From Phaeodactylum tricornutum CCAP 1055/1 (Eukaryota; Bacillariophyta; Bacillariophyceae; Surirellales; Neidiaceae), in contig NC_011677.1 in NCBI RefSeq assembly GCF_000150955.2, forward strand, positions 597,555-661,554: a stretch of 64,000 bases of DNA. The letters are read 5' to 3'. Position 1 is the stretch's first letter; each line of letters begins with the position of its first letter. Shown piece after piece: positions 31,818 through 41,571 of this stretch. The translations under genes were made by a program, and so were the position numbers. The notes beneath the pieces are model-generated. The model was not told where the DNA came from. It saw only the letters and a program-made list of their open reading frames with translations, and made no database searches.

Positions 31818-33122
31818 ATGACCGAACAGGAACAAAACAAGACAGATGATTCCACAAAGTCCGGAAGCGCATCCACTGCTCCGACGCCCCCCATTACTAA
31901 CAGTACGCTGAAAACGACCAACGCCGATGTGGGAGTGGTAGTTCGGCGCCGACGTCGTCGGGTTGTGGCAGAGGAAGAAGGACCGGCGGTCGATCCAATT
32001 TTGTTGCAAAAAGTGCTCACCGAGTCAAGCTTACCGTCGGCCTACACGTTTGAAGTTACGAAGAGCGTGAAAAGGATCCTGAAACTCCAAGCAACACATG
32101 TGGCTTTGCAAATGCCCGAAGGTCTCTTGTTGTACGCGACTGTGCTCGCGGATGTTTTCCAACGGCTGGCATCTTGTCTTCAGCAAGTATCGATCTTGGG
32201 TGATGTCACCTACGGGGCCTGTTGCGTTGACGATCTTGGTGCACAAGCCCTGGGTGCCGAACTCTTGATTCACTACGGACACTCCTGTCTGGTTCCGCTT
32301 CAACATACCGTTGTGCCGTGCCTGTACGTCTTTGTGGAAATTCACGTGGACGTGCCGCATTTGGTGGACTGTCTAGATATTACTTTGAGACCGCAAAGTC
32401 CGAAACCGCGTGTGTATTTGCTGGGGACGGTGCAGTTTCGCCACGCTTTTGTACAAGCAACGCAGCTTTTGAAGGAAAAGGGATACGAGGAAGTTTCTAT
32501 CCCCCAGGCCAAGCCTCTTTCGCCGGGCGAAGTTTTGGGCTGCACCAGTCCAGAATTGGTAAACGATGGAGTGCGATCGATTGTTTGTTTTGTCGCCGAT
32601 GGTCGCTTTCATTTGGAAGCGACCTTGATTTCGAATCCACACGTCGATCTATTCTATCGCTATGACCCCTATTCGAAAACGCTTACGGAAGAAGCCTACG
32701 ATCACGACCAAATGAAGTCCATCCGCTCATCCGCAATTGCCACGTCGCGAGGAGCTCAAGTCTATGGCATCGTACTGGGCACTCTGGGTCGTCAGGGTAA
32801 TCCAGCTATTGTTCACCGCATTCGGGAGTCACTCCGGGCACATGGTAAACGACATTTTCTCATGCTGTTGTCAGAAATCACACCAGCCAAGCTGCAGCTG
32901 TTCGACGGCAAGATCGACGCGTGGGTACAAGTGGCATGCCCTAGACTTTCCGTTGACTGGGGACATTTCTTGTCGAAAAAGCCTGTTCTAAGTCCTTACG
33001 AACTTTTTGTTAGCTTGGAGGAAACTGACTGGCGAGACAATTATCCGATGGACTACTACGCACACGCCGGAGGCCCGTGGACGAACTACTTTGAAGAAAA
33101 CAAGCAACGCCAGTTACCGTGA
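31818..33122 (+). CDS. DPH1: Diphthamide biosynthesis protein 1 (3-amino-3-carboxypropyl transferase)
   Basis: A 434-residue single-exon protein, close to the 440 typical of DPH1. After a low-complexity, Arg-rich N-terminus come LQMPEGLLLYATVLADVF, GDVTYGACCVDD (first cluster Cys), IHYGHSCLVP, EVLGCTSP (second Cys), ADGRFHLEA, and VQVACPRLSVDWG (third Cys), then a YPMDYYA end. These three cysteines bind the [4Fe-4S] cluster that opens S-adenosylmethionine. PRLSxDWG and YPMD-YA point to DPH1 rather than DPH2. With DPH2 it makes the first step of diphthamide on the His of translation elongation factor 2 in the cytosol. Confidence 0.94.
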   Translation: MTEQEQNKTDDSTKSGSASTAPTPPITNSTLKTTNADVGVVVRRRRRRVVAEEEGPAVDPILLQKVLTESSLPSAYTFEVTKSVKRILKLQATHVALQMPEGLLLYATVLADVFQRLASCLQQVSILGDVTYGACCVDDLGAQALGAELLIHYGHSCLVPLQHTVVPCLYVFVEIHVDVPHLVDCLDITLRPQSPKPRVYLLGTVQFRHAFVQATQLLKEKGYEEVSIPQAKPLSPGEVLGCTSPELVNDGVRSIVCFVADGRFHLEATLISNPHVDLFYRYDPYSKTLTEEAYDHDQMKSIRSSAIATSRGAQVYGIVLGTLGRQGNPAIVHRIRESLRAHGKRHFLMLLSEITPAKLQLFDGKIDAWVQVACPRLSVDWGHFLSKKPVLSPYELFVSLEETDWRDNYPMDYYAHAGGPWTNYFEENKQRQLP

Positions 33123-33464
33123 GTCCGCACGGTACGATGTGATGGTATCCGGTACGTTTAGAGTTTCGCTGCCACGGGCAGACTGTTATTCGAATTGTTG
33201 ACGGTCAATACGCGCGAGATCATTTGGCGTGGTTGGACATTTTTCAACCCCACCCACCATGCCTTCCATACTTGCGCGAGAGGAATAGTTTTTACGTACT
33301 AGCATTCACTTTCTCCTACTGCGGGACTTGCTGTCTGGGTGTTCCAGCAGTACAACCCACCGCATGGGAACATTCTCGCTAGTAACATTGTCTCACGAAT
33401 TTTTTTATTTACTTTTCACAGTATAATACCCAGTCAGGCACAAATTACCTCTGATCGAAGAACC
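33123..33464. other. Convergent region between DPH1 and the LRR gene
   Basis: About 340 bases, with no gene or repeat seen. Confidence 0.4.
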
Positions 33465-35789
33465 TTAACAAGCGACACCAGTGGACCCTCCACATTGAAA
33501 GAAACACCGGGTCCAGCAACCAATTTCGACATTGACCTCACGACAGTCAATCCACAATTCGTCCAGGCCCAGAGCACAAACCGCGTCCGAAACAGACCCT
33601 GCGATATTGTTATGGTAGATACTTAATTCCTCCAAACTCGACATCGCCAAAACTACATCGTTCGGAAAATCTCCGGTGAGCTCGTTCCATTCCACATAAA
33701 ACTCACGTAGAATACGCATATTCCGCATGGTATTCGGAATGCTTCCCGTCAAACCATTCTGTTCCATGCGTAGTGTACGCAGATTAACCATTCTACCGAA
33801 ATCCGAGGGTATCGTACCAAAAAATTCGTTGACGCTCACATCGAGTGTGACCAAATTCGACAGCATGGCCAATTCCCCAGGCAACGATGCCCTCAAGCCT
33901 CGTCCACTTAAATTGATTCCGATGACACTAGATTGGCTATCACACGTGACACCCGACCAGGAACACTCGTTCGTGCCGCTCATCCAAGATTGCAATTGAC
34001 GAGCTTCCTCGAGTCGCCGTCCCGCTAGGCCGGTTCGAAAGCCCAGCGTGGCCAAAGCAAACTGCTGTACGATGCGGCTTTCTGGCAAAGCCGCTGTCGC
34101 ACTAGAGTTTTCTACGAACGCCAAGGCTCTCGACTGCGCTGAAGCCGGATTTTGCAGGGCTGCGGCTGTGGAAGCTGGTGCGGCATTCGTAATAGCCGAC
34201 CCAACCGTCGACGTTCCGGTAGGAGGTGGGGTGGCAACTGCGATGGGAGCCGGCGTGGCAATGATCACTGGTGCTATCGTCGCTACCAAGGTGGGCGCCG
34301 GCGTCGGAGCACTTGTTGGTGCCCGGGTGGGAAAGGCTGTAATCATGACTGGCTCGGATGTGGGTGTACTCGTCGGCGGAGGCATTGCGGTCGGAGCATC
34401 CGTCGTGTCGCCCTCTGCCGGTCCACAATTGTTGCAAGTTTCCCGGCAATAAATAAAAGGCTCGAGTCCGGGTTGACAAAATTGGTCGCGGACATTGGGA
34501 CGCCCGCTCAACCACTCACAGGAGCGGTCACCGGTCCCTTCACCCAAAAAGACCAACTTGTCGGGATCATCGATCCCACACACATCACGATTCCACGCGC
34601 TCGGCTCCGGTGTCGGAGATCCGGTGGAAGGGATTTCGGAAGCTATCGGCGCCGTCGTCGGCGGCAAGAAGGGAAGGAAATCGACCGGCGGGGCTCCTAT
34701 TTCGTTGCTCGAGCCCCCTTCTGACGAAGATGCGCTGGAAGAATCACTATTGCGATTGCCAGCGGCGACCAAGGCTCCCACGGCAACGCAAATTGCCGTT
34801 AGTAGAATAATCGACAACACGATGATAACGAAGCTCAAGCGACTTCCTAACCACCCTTTCCTGGTGGGTGCGGCTGACGCTCCGATTGCGGCGGCGGCTC
34901 GGGTGTTCTTTTCCGAAGACTCGGTAGTAGTCGAGGATCCCACAACGATCATGTTGGGGGGCCGGGCCGTGGTGTTGGACCGCTGGGGGGTCTTGGTCTG
35001 TGGCGTAACCGGCGCTTTACGATTAGTCGGGGATGTTTCCGGCGTCGACAAGTCGTAGACGGCCGGTTTCGTTGGCGCCTCGGGTTTGTTGTTGGATTGC
35101 TTGCGTAGGGATCGCACGGAATGGCGCACGGAGCTGCCCCTGGCTCCATTGGAAGAGACGGGAGGGGGGCCAACGGCGGAGCTTGGGTCCTTTTTGCTGT
35201 GTCGCGTCTGGTTGTCGGGCCTCGCTCGTGCGGCCTCGCTGTCGCTGTCGTCGTCCATCGAGCTCGTGGGTGTCATGGGGGGCGCGGCTTGTCGTGGAGC
35301 CGACACGGAAGTACGGTTATGGTAGCGTCCGAGCTTGGAATCACCGGATCGATTCAAGTCTTCCTCCATGTCGTACTCACTCAGAATCTTGTTCGTTTCG
35401 GCTTGCACCTTGGCTTGGAAGGACATTTCGTCGTCGTGCACGACGGTATCGTTTTGAAAGTAGGATCCGTCGGTCGTCATTAAGCCCGACATGGATTCGA
35501 TGCCCGACACGGAGCCGTCATCCGTCGACACGTCGTAGGCTGCGGCGTCCGTCCGGGGGGAGTAAGGATTCAGTCCTTGCGAACGCGTGGCGGAGGGCGA
35601 CTCGACGGTCAAGGGAATGTGCGTATGGCTGCGCTCCGTGGCAGGCGGCGGCGGCATCCCGGAGGACAACGTGTAGTCCCCATCCATGGTGAACACATCC
35701 GACATGGTGTCATCGTCGTCGCTGTCCGGACCATCCGCTCCGTGAGCTGCCATTCCGTACGAACGATTCATTGTACGAGTATCGAACAA
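33465..35789 (-). CDS. Transmembrane leucine-rich-repeat protein, no kinase
   Basis: A 774-residue single-exon protein. A long N-terminal tail (1-315) is rich in Asp, Ser, Thr and Pro and lacks a signal peptide. One transmembrane helix lies at about 317-343 (FVIIVLSIILLTAICVAVG). Next are a six-Cys module (about 398-455, ending YCRETCNNCG), a Thr/Pro/Ala-rich linker (about 460-560), and four or so plant-type LRRs from about 620 (LSNLVTLDVSVNEFFGTIP, LRTLRMEQNGLTGSIP, LEELSIYHNNIAGSV), with a flanking C-SWSGVTCD cap and Cys-rich end. By topology the LRRs face outside or into the lumen and the acidic tail faces the cytosol. This form is common in diatoms. It may sense or bind at the surface; no ligand can be named. 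An ATG six codons on (35771) is an alternative start. Confidence 0.85.
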   Translation of the reverse strand: MFDTRTMNRSYGMAAHGADGPDSDDDDTMSDVFTMDGDYTLSSGMPPPPATERSHTHIPLTVESPSATRSQGLNPYSPRTDAAAYDVSTDDGSVSGIESMSGLMTTDGSYFQNDTVVHDDEMSFQAKVQAETNKILSEYDMEEDLNRSGDSKLGRYHNRTSVSAPRQAAPPMTPTSSMDDDSDSEAARARPDNQTRHSKKDPSSAVGPPPVSSNGARGSSVRHSVRSLRKQSNNKPEAPTKPAVYDLSTPETSPTNRKAPVTPQTKTPQRSNTTARPPNMIVVGSSTTTESSEKNTRAAAAIGASAAPTRKGWLGSRLSFVIIVLSIILLTAICVAVGALVAAGNRNSDSSSASSSEGGSSNEIGAPPVDFLPFLPPTTAPIASEIPSTGSPTPEPSAWNRDVCGIDDPDKLVFLGEGTGDRSCEWLSGRPNVRDQFCQPGLEPFIYCRETCNNCGPAEGDTTDAPTAMPPPTSTPTSEPVMITAFPTRAPTSAPTPAPTLVATIAPVIIATPAPIAVATPPPTGTSTVGSAITNAAPASTAAALQNPASAQSRALAFVENSSATAALPESRIVQQFALATLGFRTGLAGRRLEEARQLQSWMSGTNECSWSGVTCDSQSSVIGINLSGRGLRASLPGELAMLSNLVTLDVSVNEFFGTIPSDFGRMVNLRTLRMEQNGLTGSIPNTMRNMRILREFYVEWNELTGDFPNDVVLAMSSLEELSIYHNNIAGSVSDAVCALGLDELWIDCREVNVEIGCWTRCFFQCGGSTGVAC

Positions 35790-36692
35790 ACGGAAATGGA
35801 TGTACGAACGGGAAGTGTTCGGAGAAAGGAAGAGGAAAGGTGCGTGCCTGCCTGCCTGTCTAACGTTGGGTCTCGGAAGTACTCTCGGAAGTACTTGTGT
35901 TTTCGTTCGTTTCTCTACACTCCTATCGAGAAGAGACTTTTCGAACCGCGGAGATGCGTCTACCTCGTTTGGAACAACGGGTTGGAACGGGGGGAATCGA
36001 GAGGCGTCCTTTCCAGAGTCAATCTTGTGTACGATCCGTTTTTGTGCTCGCCACCGTGGGACCGTTGTGGGTGTGTTCTCTATGTGCAGTCATACTATAT
36101 ATATATTGTCGAGCCGGCACGCCAATAGTCCTTCCTATCGGCTCGGCGTGGCATCGGACACCTGCGCTACTCGAGGGTACGGTGGTATGCGCGCGCCAGC
36201 CCCATACGTGTGGATCGATACTACCGACTAGTTTCAGACAGGGAAGGGGACAAGCGGGATCCAACGCAAACGACTCGCCGTACTCTAATTCCCATCGCGT
36301 GCTATACCGACGATCCCTGGCGATCATCGTACGCACTGGCACTGGCGCTAAATTCCAATCCCCGGAGGGCGATTGTCGCGCGGGCGAGCCCCGCGACGGA
36401 TTGCGTTCGTGGGTACCGGAAGGACGCGCGCAAGGACCGCGGGACCCGCCGAGACGAGTGGACGAACCCCATCCGCCTGTCGAGCATTCCGGGTCTTTTT
36501 CTGTGGCAGAGGAGCTGGTCGTCGCCGCTGCCGCAAGTCCGAGACGGAAGGGTAGATAGGTAGGAAAAGTGTGAGCAGCGTGGGGGAGGGAGGAAAACCA
36601 AATCGTTCTCACAATCTCTCTTGTCACTCTCTCCACAGTAATTGTTGTACCGGGAAAACACAAACACCTTTTATAGAATCGCGTCACCCACC
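35790..36692. promoter_or_regulatory. Divergent upstream region of the LRR and SAC3/GANP genes
   Basis: About 900 bases, GC-rich in the 36.3-36.5 kb part, with an actatatatatatt tract at 36093-36106 that could act as a TATA-like element. Long frames on both strands here overlap each other and look like shadow frames of GC-rich sequence, not genes. The promoter role is inferred from layout. Confidence 0.4.
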
Positions 36693-38837
36693 ATGTACCA
36701 GCAGTACCAGCAATACGCTCAACCACAACAGTCGCACGCACAACCGGTGTTGTCCCAGCCGAGCCGCCATCTCAGTCGTGATAGTAACAGCAACAATAAC
36801 AGCAACAACTTGACGTGGAACGGTACCGCATGGGTATCCGCCAATCCACCATCGGGCAGCAGCGCCGTTTCTTCGTTTAGTACGGCGTCGTCTCACCATC
36901 ACTACGTTCCCCCACAGCTTTCACAAACCCCTTCACAGTATCCAGCCCAACAACAGTCACTAATGCCGTCGTCGTCGTCGGCACAATCCGCCGTTTCGCT
37001 GGTCCAGCAGTATACCCAGTATTATCACGCATGGACCGCACAACAACAGGGACACGTGGCGCACGCCCGGACCTATACGCCGCACAGTCCGGATTACCAA
37101 ACCGCCATGCAACACGCGGGAACTTGCCAAACCTACGCCGAAGACAGTTCCCGCGCCGCGCATTACTTTCACCAGAACCCTCAGGCCACGATTGCTACCG
37201 CACCCCTTTCCTTGCCACCGACGCCCCCCACGACCGCCACGACCGCCGCCGCCACCACCACCACCACGACGTCTCACGCACTGAACAATCCACCGAGGGT
37301 ACAGCAGCCCCACACGATTCCCCAAAAGACCCCTACTCCAGCAAAGGCGAAACCTCCCATGAAAGATTACGTGGATCGATGTTTACAGCAATGTCGAAAC
37401 GAAACAGAAAAACGCGCCATGGTATCGGAAATCGAACGACTCATGTCCGGACTCATACAAAAAGGTACTTTTCACGATATGGAATGGGGCAATTTGCAAC
37501 TGATCGCCGTACCGGAAAGAACTTCGGTTCCGGCGACTCCATCGTTGCGTCCTACTCATCCATACCAGGGACCAACAAGAAACGATGTTTCGTACTACGG
37601 ACCCACAAATGTTCAAGCTGGGTATCCGTCGTCAGCCGCAGGAGCGTCACCACAATCCCTGCGGAATCCCAAAAAACGCCGCTTTTCTGTCCAAACACCA
37701 TCCGTTACGGTGGATCCCACCATCAACTACTATGGTCCGAGTATCACCCACAATTCCACTCACTCGTTCTCTTCTTCTCAGCAGCAGCAAACTTCCAAAT
37801 CTCGCCAAAAAGACGGATTCAATCAATCCTCTTTAGCGTTGGATGTCCGGGCCCGTCGTTTTTCGGGTCCGGGTGGTATTGACGATATTCAACAGACCAC
37901 CACGCAGGCCATTTCGGGCTTTGACCGATTCATGGGCAAAGCCGCCATTGGTGGTTCGACCAAACCCCTGGATGAAGAAGATTACGAAGCTATGACTGTA
38001 AAAGGCACTTGCCACGTCTTGGAGAAATCCTATTTGCGTTTGACCGCTCCACCGCGTGCCGAACTCGTGCGGCCCGAACAAGTATTGCGCAAGCACGTGG
38101 CTCAGTTAAAGACGGAGCGACAAAAACCTGCCGCAACTCGACGAGATTATCTATGGTTTTGTTCGCAATTGAAGGCCGTGCGACAGGACTGTACCGTACA
38201 GCGCATTCAGAATGCATTCACCGTAGATGTCTATGAGACTCACGCCCGGATCGCTTTAGAAGAAGGGGATCTGAACGAATACAATCAATGCCAGACGCAG
38301 CTCAAGTATTTGTATGATCTACTTCGGAATGACAGTGATGAGTATCTAGCAGCACAGCAGTACGAGGATGAATTTCTCGCATATCGGGTATTGTATTACG
38401 TGTTTTTGACGGGCAACCAGTCCTATCAGGGTGGTTCGTCCGACCTTTTGCATCTCTTGCTACAGCTCTCGGGGCCAGATCGATCTTCCCATCCTTCCAT
38501 TGCCCATGCTTTAAAGGTTCGTGCCGCTTGTGCACAGACGGATTACCACGATTTTTTTCGATTGCGGGAAACTTGTCCCAATCATGGCAAGTATTTGATG
38601 GATCGCATGGTGCCGTCCATGCGATTCAAGGCGCTGCAACGTATTTGTCAGGCCTACCGACCGTCGGTGGAAACTGGTTTCGCGCTCAAGGAGCTTGGTT
38701 TCGAAAAAAATGCGACAATCGGTAAGCAATGGCTGAAGAGTTGCGGATGTGTGTTGGACGATGATGAGAGTATCATTGATACGAAGGAAAGTATTGTGCG
38801 TGAGAGTGACTTGGAACACAAGCAATCATTGATTTAG
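36693..38837 (+). CDS. SAC3/GANP-domain protein, LENG8/THP3-like
   Basis: 714 residues from the ATG at 36693, which sits in a cacc-ATG context; the frame opens earlier only with a TTG. The N-terminal 230 residues are low complexity (Gln, Ser, Tyr, Thr runs; a Thr run at about 37,200-37,280). From about residue 225 the sequence KPPMKDYVDRCLQQC and the WGNLQLIAVP segment match the LENG8/THP3 family. Residues about 440-690 form the SAC3/GANP/PCI region (GTCHVLEKSYLRLTAPPR, VRPEQVLRKHV, DYLWFCSQLKAVRQDCTVQ, FTVDVYETHARIALEEGDLNEYNQCQTQL in parts). Yeast THP3 and relatives link transcription elongation with mRNA processing and export. Nuclear location expected. A PKKRRF stretch near residue 320 could be a nuclear localisation signal. 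Confidence 0.88.
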   Translation: MYQQYQQYAQPQQSHAQPVLSQPSRHLSRDSNSNNNSNNLTWNGTAWVSANPPSGSSAVSSFSTASSHHHYVPPQLSQTPSQYPAQQQSLMPSSSSAQSAVSLVQQYTQYYHAWTAQQQGHVAHARTYTPHSPDYQTAMQHAGTCQTYAEDSSRAAHYFHQNPQATIATAPLSLPPTPPTTATTAAATTTTTTSHALNNPPRVQQPHTIPQKTPTPAKAKPPMKDYVDRCLQQCRNETEKRAMVSEIERLMSGLIQKGTFHDMEWGNLQLIAVPERTSVPATPSLRPTHPYQGPTRNDVSYYGPTNVQAGYPSSAAGASPQSLRNPKKRRFSVQTPSVTVDPTINYYGPSITHNSTHSFSSSQQQQTSKSRQKDGFNQSSLALDVRARRFSGPGGIDDIQQTTTQAISGFDRFMGKAAIGGSTKPLDEEDYEAMTVKGTCHVLEKSYLRLTAPPRAELVRPEQVLRKHVAQLKTERQKPAATRRDYLWFCSQLKAVRQDCTVQRIQNAFTVDVYETHARIALEEGDLNEYNQCQTQLKYLYDLLRNDSDEYLAAQQYEDEFLAYRVLYYVFLTGNQSYQGGSSDLLHLLLQLSGPDRSSHPSIAHALKVRAACAQTDYHDFFRLRETCPNHGKYLMDRMVPSMRFKALQRICQAYRPSVETGFALKELGFEKNATIGKQWLKSCGCVLDDDESIIDTKESIVRESDLEHKQSLI

Positions 38838-38912
38838 AATAGTGTAGCGGATTTTCGGACTCTAATGACTATTTATAAATATATATAAGATTATATGAAA
38901 ATTCACTTTTCG

Positions 38913-40145
38913 TTAGCCACCCACTGTTCTCACAAATAGGTTGACCGCTTGATTCCAAGCCTTATTGGCGGCTTCGGCGTTGTACGCAAAGGCGTCATTG
39001 TCATTGAAATCTTGCGCTGGGTTAGTGTATCCGTGTTTGGCCGAAAGTTGTAACAGGGACGTCCGATGGCGATGCGCTTGAAGTGTTTCTAAAGCATATT
39101 CTAACGACTGGTTCGACACGAACGGATCCTCAACTCCGTGGCAAATGATGATATCAGCCGTACCTTCCCCTGAAGCTGAACCCTCCGGTGAAGGCAGATT
39201 GCTGCCGTGGGCCCGTTCATCTTCGCCAAAGACGCCATGAAATGCGGCCATGGCCTTGACGCTGGGAAGATTCATTTGTCCTAGCTCGAGAATAGGATAT
39301 CCTCCCAAACACCATCCCATGGCACCCAATCGATCCGTATCGATTTCATCTTGTTTCCCCAACACATCGAGCGCTGCTCGAATACGTGCTCGCAGTTCAG
39401 GTCGTGATCGTGACTCATCGTCGTTGGGGTCGTCGGTGTTCTTCTGGGCTAGCACGTGTTCCCGAGCTTGCTGGTACCGGCTCCGATCGGCGTCCCAGGC
39501 CCAACCCGTTTCATCTCCCAAAATATCAGCTATTAAGACGACACAGTCCAACTTTTGGACCAACGCAACCGCTTTCCAAAACAAAAATAAGTCTTGTGGA
39601 CCGGCGCCCGTATGAAAAAACAAAATACCAGGACGGGGTGTACTGGATTGCGTACCTAACGCGCCACTGCTGCCTTTGCGTATCAAATGTCCGTGAAGTA
39701 ATGATGGCTGTTTCCCGGGGTTTGGATCTCTTTCACTGTCGCTTCCGTATGTGGCCGCATATTGGACGCGACACGTTTCAGCGGACCAAACGGAATCCCC
39801 TTCATCCAATTCTTGCTGTTTCCAGGCATCCAGCACAGCCTTGGCGTAGTGAAAGTCTTTTGCTCGACGAGGTTGATGTACGCTTTCGTCCGCTACGCAC
39901 AACGTTTGTTCAATCAAACAAGGCGCAGCCACGAGAGACTCGGGATCGAGTGGCACCCATTCTGTCTGGGTCGAATGTCTCGCCGTATTGCGAAGCACGG
40001 CAGGCTTCATCAACATTTTATCTCGTCCGACAGCGTCAATTCTCTGTGGTCTCGCTATTATGGAAAACGAACTAGCCAACGCTGGTACCAAAATAATGAA
40101 GGATAGATAGGCGGCAGTAGTACTGGTATAGATGGGATATCGCAT
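38913..40145 (-). CDS. Dienelactone hydrolase family protein, plastid-type leader
   Basis: 410 residues from the ATG at 40143-40145. The open frame extends 58 codons further, but only this start gives a signal peptide (MRYPIYTSTTAAYLSF...ALASSFS), whose A-S-S-F end resembles the diatom plastid motif. The alpha/beta hydrolase core has GWCLGG with the nucleophile Cys (about residue 278), an Asp in EDPFVS (about 340) and a His in KHGYTNP (about 372): the Cys-Asp-His triad of dienelactone hydrolases. PGILFFHTGAG supplies the oxyanion region. Family members hydrolyse lactones or esters; the substrate here is unknown. Downstream gene LENG8-like is convergent with only 75 bases between the stops. 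Confidence 0.85.
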   Translation of the reverse strand: MRYPIYTSTTAAYLSFIILVPALASSFSIIARPQRIDAVGRDKMLMKPAVLRNTARHSTQTEWVPLDPESLVAAPCLIEQTLCVADESVHQPRRAKDFHYAKAVLDAWKQQELDEGDSVWSAETCRVQYAATYGSDSERDPNPGKQPSLLHGHLIRKGSSGALGTQSSTPRPGILFFHTGAGPQDLFLFWKAVALVQKLDCVVLIADILGDETGWAWDADRSRYQQAREHVLAQKNTDDPNDDESRSRPELRARIRAALDVLGKQDEIDTDRLGAMGWCLGGYPILELGQMNLPSVKAMAAFHGVFGEDERAHGSNLPSPEGSASGEGTADIIICHGVEDPFVSNQSLEYALETLQAHRHRTSLLQLSAKHGYTNPAQDFNDNDAFAYNAEAANKAWNQAVNLFVRTVGG

Positions 40146-40547
40146 GGTCTTCCCTATGAGAGCAAATTGTGACGGTGACCATGGAAGCTCGAAAAATCCG
40201 GTTTTCCCGTTTCTGTCGCGTAAGGAGTCTAACTGTAAGCTCCACGCATCCCATTGGCCATTGAGTACCGTAAGATACACTTCCGAGTAGGCGAGATGGA
40301 CAGGAGCGACATAAAGCAACCCTGACTATCGTAAGACTTCAGGGCTGTTAAGTGCGGCGAAGTGTGATCCGCAGAGCAAAACACAACCCACAATGTGGAA
40401 CTGGAATTTCTCTTGCAATACCAAATAACACTCTACGTTCCAACAACACCGCCAACAGCGAAAGTCTCTAGTCATCACCTTTTCCTTCTAACGACAGTGC
40501 TCGATACCTCCGCTCAGTTTCGATTTTCAAAGTCCGTATATCTCATA
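40146..40547. promoter_or_regulatory. Divergent upstream region of the dienelactone hydrolase and p24 genes
   Basis: About 400 bases between divergent starts. Frames that cross it are extensions of the two genes. No motif claimed; the role follows from layout. Confidence 0.4.
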
Positions 40548-41441
40548 ATGCGGAGATTGTCACAGCCAAGACACGCGGTACTACCGGCGTTGCTGGTGGG
40601 TTTTTGGGCCTTGTGTTTTACATTCTTGCTGGGGTCAACTGTGGCGTATCCTGTCATTCTCCAAATCGAAGAGGATTCCACTCGTTGTCTGCGGCTACTC
40701 ATTCCAGAAGACGATGATGCTCATGTGGTGTTCCTCACGATCCCCAGCGCAGACGAACTCGACGACGAAGCGGTCGAGTCTTGGTACGTCGATCAGGTCT
40801 ACCAACTGACCAAGCAAAAAGACACGGAATTGGCAAAACGACTACCCCAGGAAGCCCCGGCGAACGTTGCTCAAGCCATGAGCGCGTTCCTACAAGAACA
40901 GGGGGAGAATAAGTCACCGCTGCGCATCACCTTGGAAGACAATGGTGCCACAGGCACTCGACAGTTCAGTTACCGGACCAAATTCTTTTTGCCAACCGTG
41001 CTGAATCACGTTCGACACAGTAACTACCAAAAACCCAAAGATAAGGACGAGGAAGAAGAGTGGAACGACGCCGCCATGGAAGGCTACGAAATTTGTATGA
41101 TCAACGAAGACGACGAACAGGCCGTTCAAGTTATTTTTGAAAGTATCTACGTCAGCGAAGATGTGATCGATGTCGAGGATATCAAGAAACCGGCGTTTGA
41201 AAAAGAAAAGCACCTCACACCGCTAGAAAAGAACCTGGACCAATCCATTCAAGCCGCTCACGCAGTCCTGCGGGAAATGAAATACATGGAAAAGAGGGAA
41301 ACACGTATGAGGCAGACAGCCGAATCTATTAACTCTCGGGTCCGCTGGTTCAGTTACCTTTCGATCGCAGTCCTCTTCACGGTCACCTATTTGCAGGTCA
41401 CCTACCTCAAACGGTACTTTCATAAAAAGAAACTAATGTAA
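40548..41441 (+). CDS. p24 (emp24/gp25L) cargo receptor, GOLD domain
   Basis: 297 residues from the ATG at 40548; this start gives a clean signal peptide (about residues 1-33, ending GSTVAYP). A frame 51 codons longer would hide it. The lumenal part holds the GOLD-like region with two Cys (TRCLRL and YEICMINED) that likely form the family disulfide, then a charged coiled coil (LEKNLDQSIQAAHAVLREMKY in parts), one transmembrane helix near the C-terminus (about 268-287) and a short cytosolic tail YFHKKKLM. The KKxx end is a COPI retrieval signal. p24 proteins cycle between ER and Golgi and help sort cargo, including GPI-anchored proteins. The acidic insert of about 40 residues before the second Cys makes it longer than usual (about 210-230). 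Confidence 0.88.
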   Translation: MRRLSQPRHAVLPALLVGFWALCFTFLLGSTVAYPVILQIEEDSTRCLRLLIPEDDDAHVVFLTIPSADELDDEAVESWYVDQVYQLTKQKDTELAKRLPQEAPANVAQAMSAFLQEQGENKSPLRITLEDNGATGTRQFSYRTKFFLPTVLNHVRHSNYQKPKDKDEEEEWNDAAMEGYEICMINEDDEQAVQVIFESIYVSEDVIDVEDIKKPAFEKEKHLTPLEKNLDQSIQAAHAVLREMKYMEKRETRMRQTAESINSRVRWFSYLSIAVLFTVTYLQVTYLKRYFHKKKLM

Positions 41442-41571
41442 TAAGTCTTACATTAATATAAGTCCGTACTTTTATCAAGACGTGATAAAGTCATTCACTG
41501 TCTTTTGTAGGGATACCCCTTCTTCATACCTATTCTATTGTCAGTATAGCATAGCATTATAAAAGCTGTTG

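Noticed and set aside
34048-34724. Long plus-strand frames antisense to the LRR gene
   Set aside because: Ala/Gly/Arg-rich shadows of the Thr/Pro-rich linker codons on the other strand.
35033-36559. Several overlapping long frames around the divergent promoter
   Set aside because: Arg/Gly/Ser-rich composition in all frames, typical of GC-rich sequence. No domain in any.
37031-37882. 283-codon plus frame inside the SAC3/GANP gene
   Set aside because: Out-of-frame shadow over the low-complexity part of the real gene.
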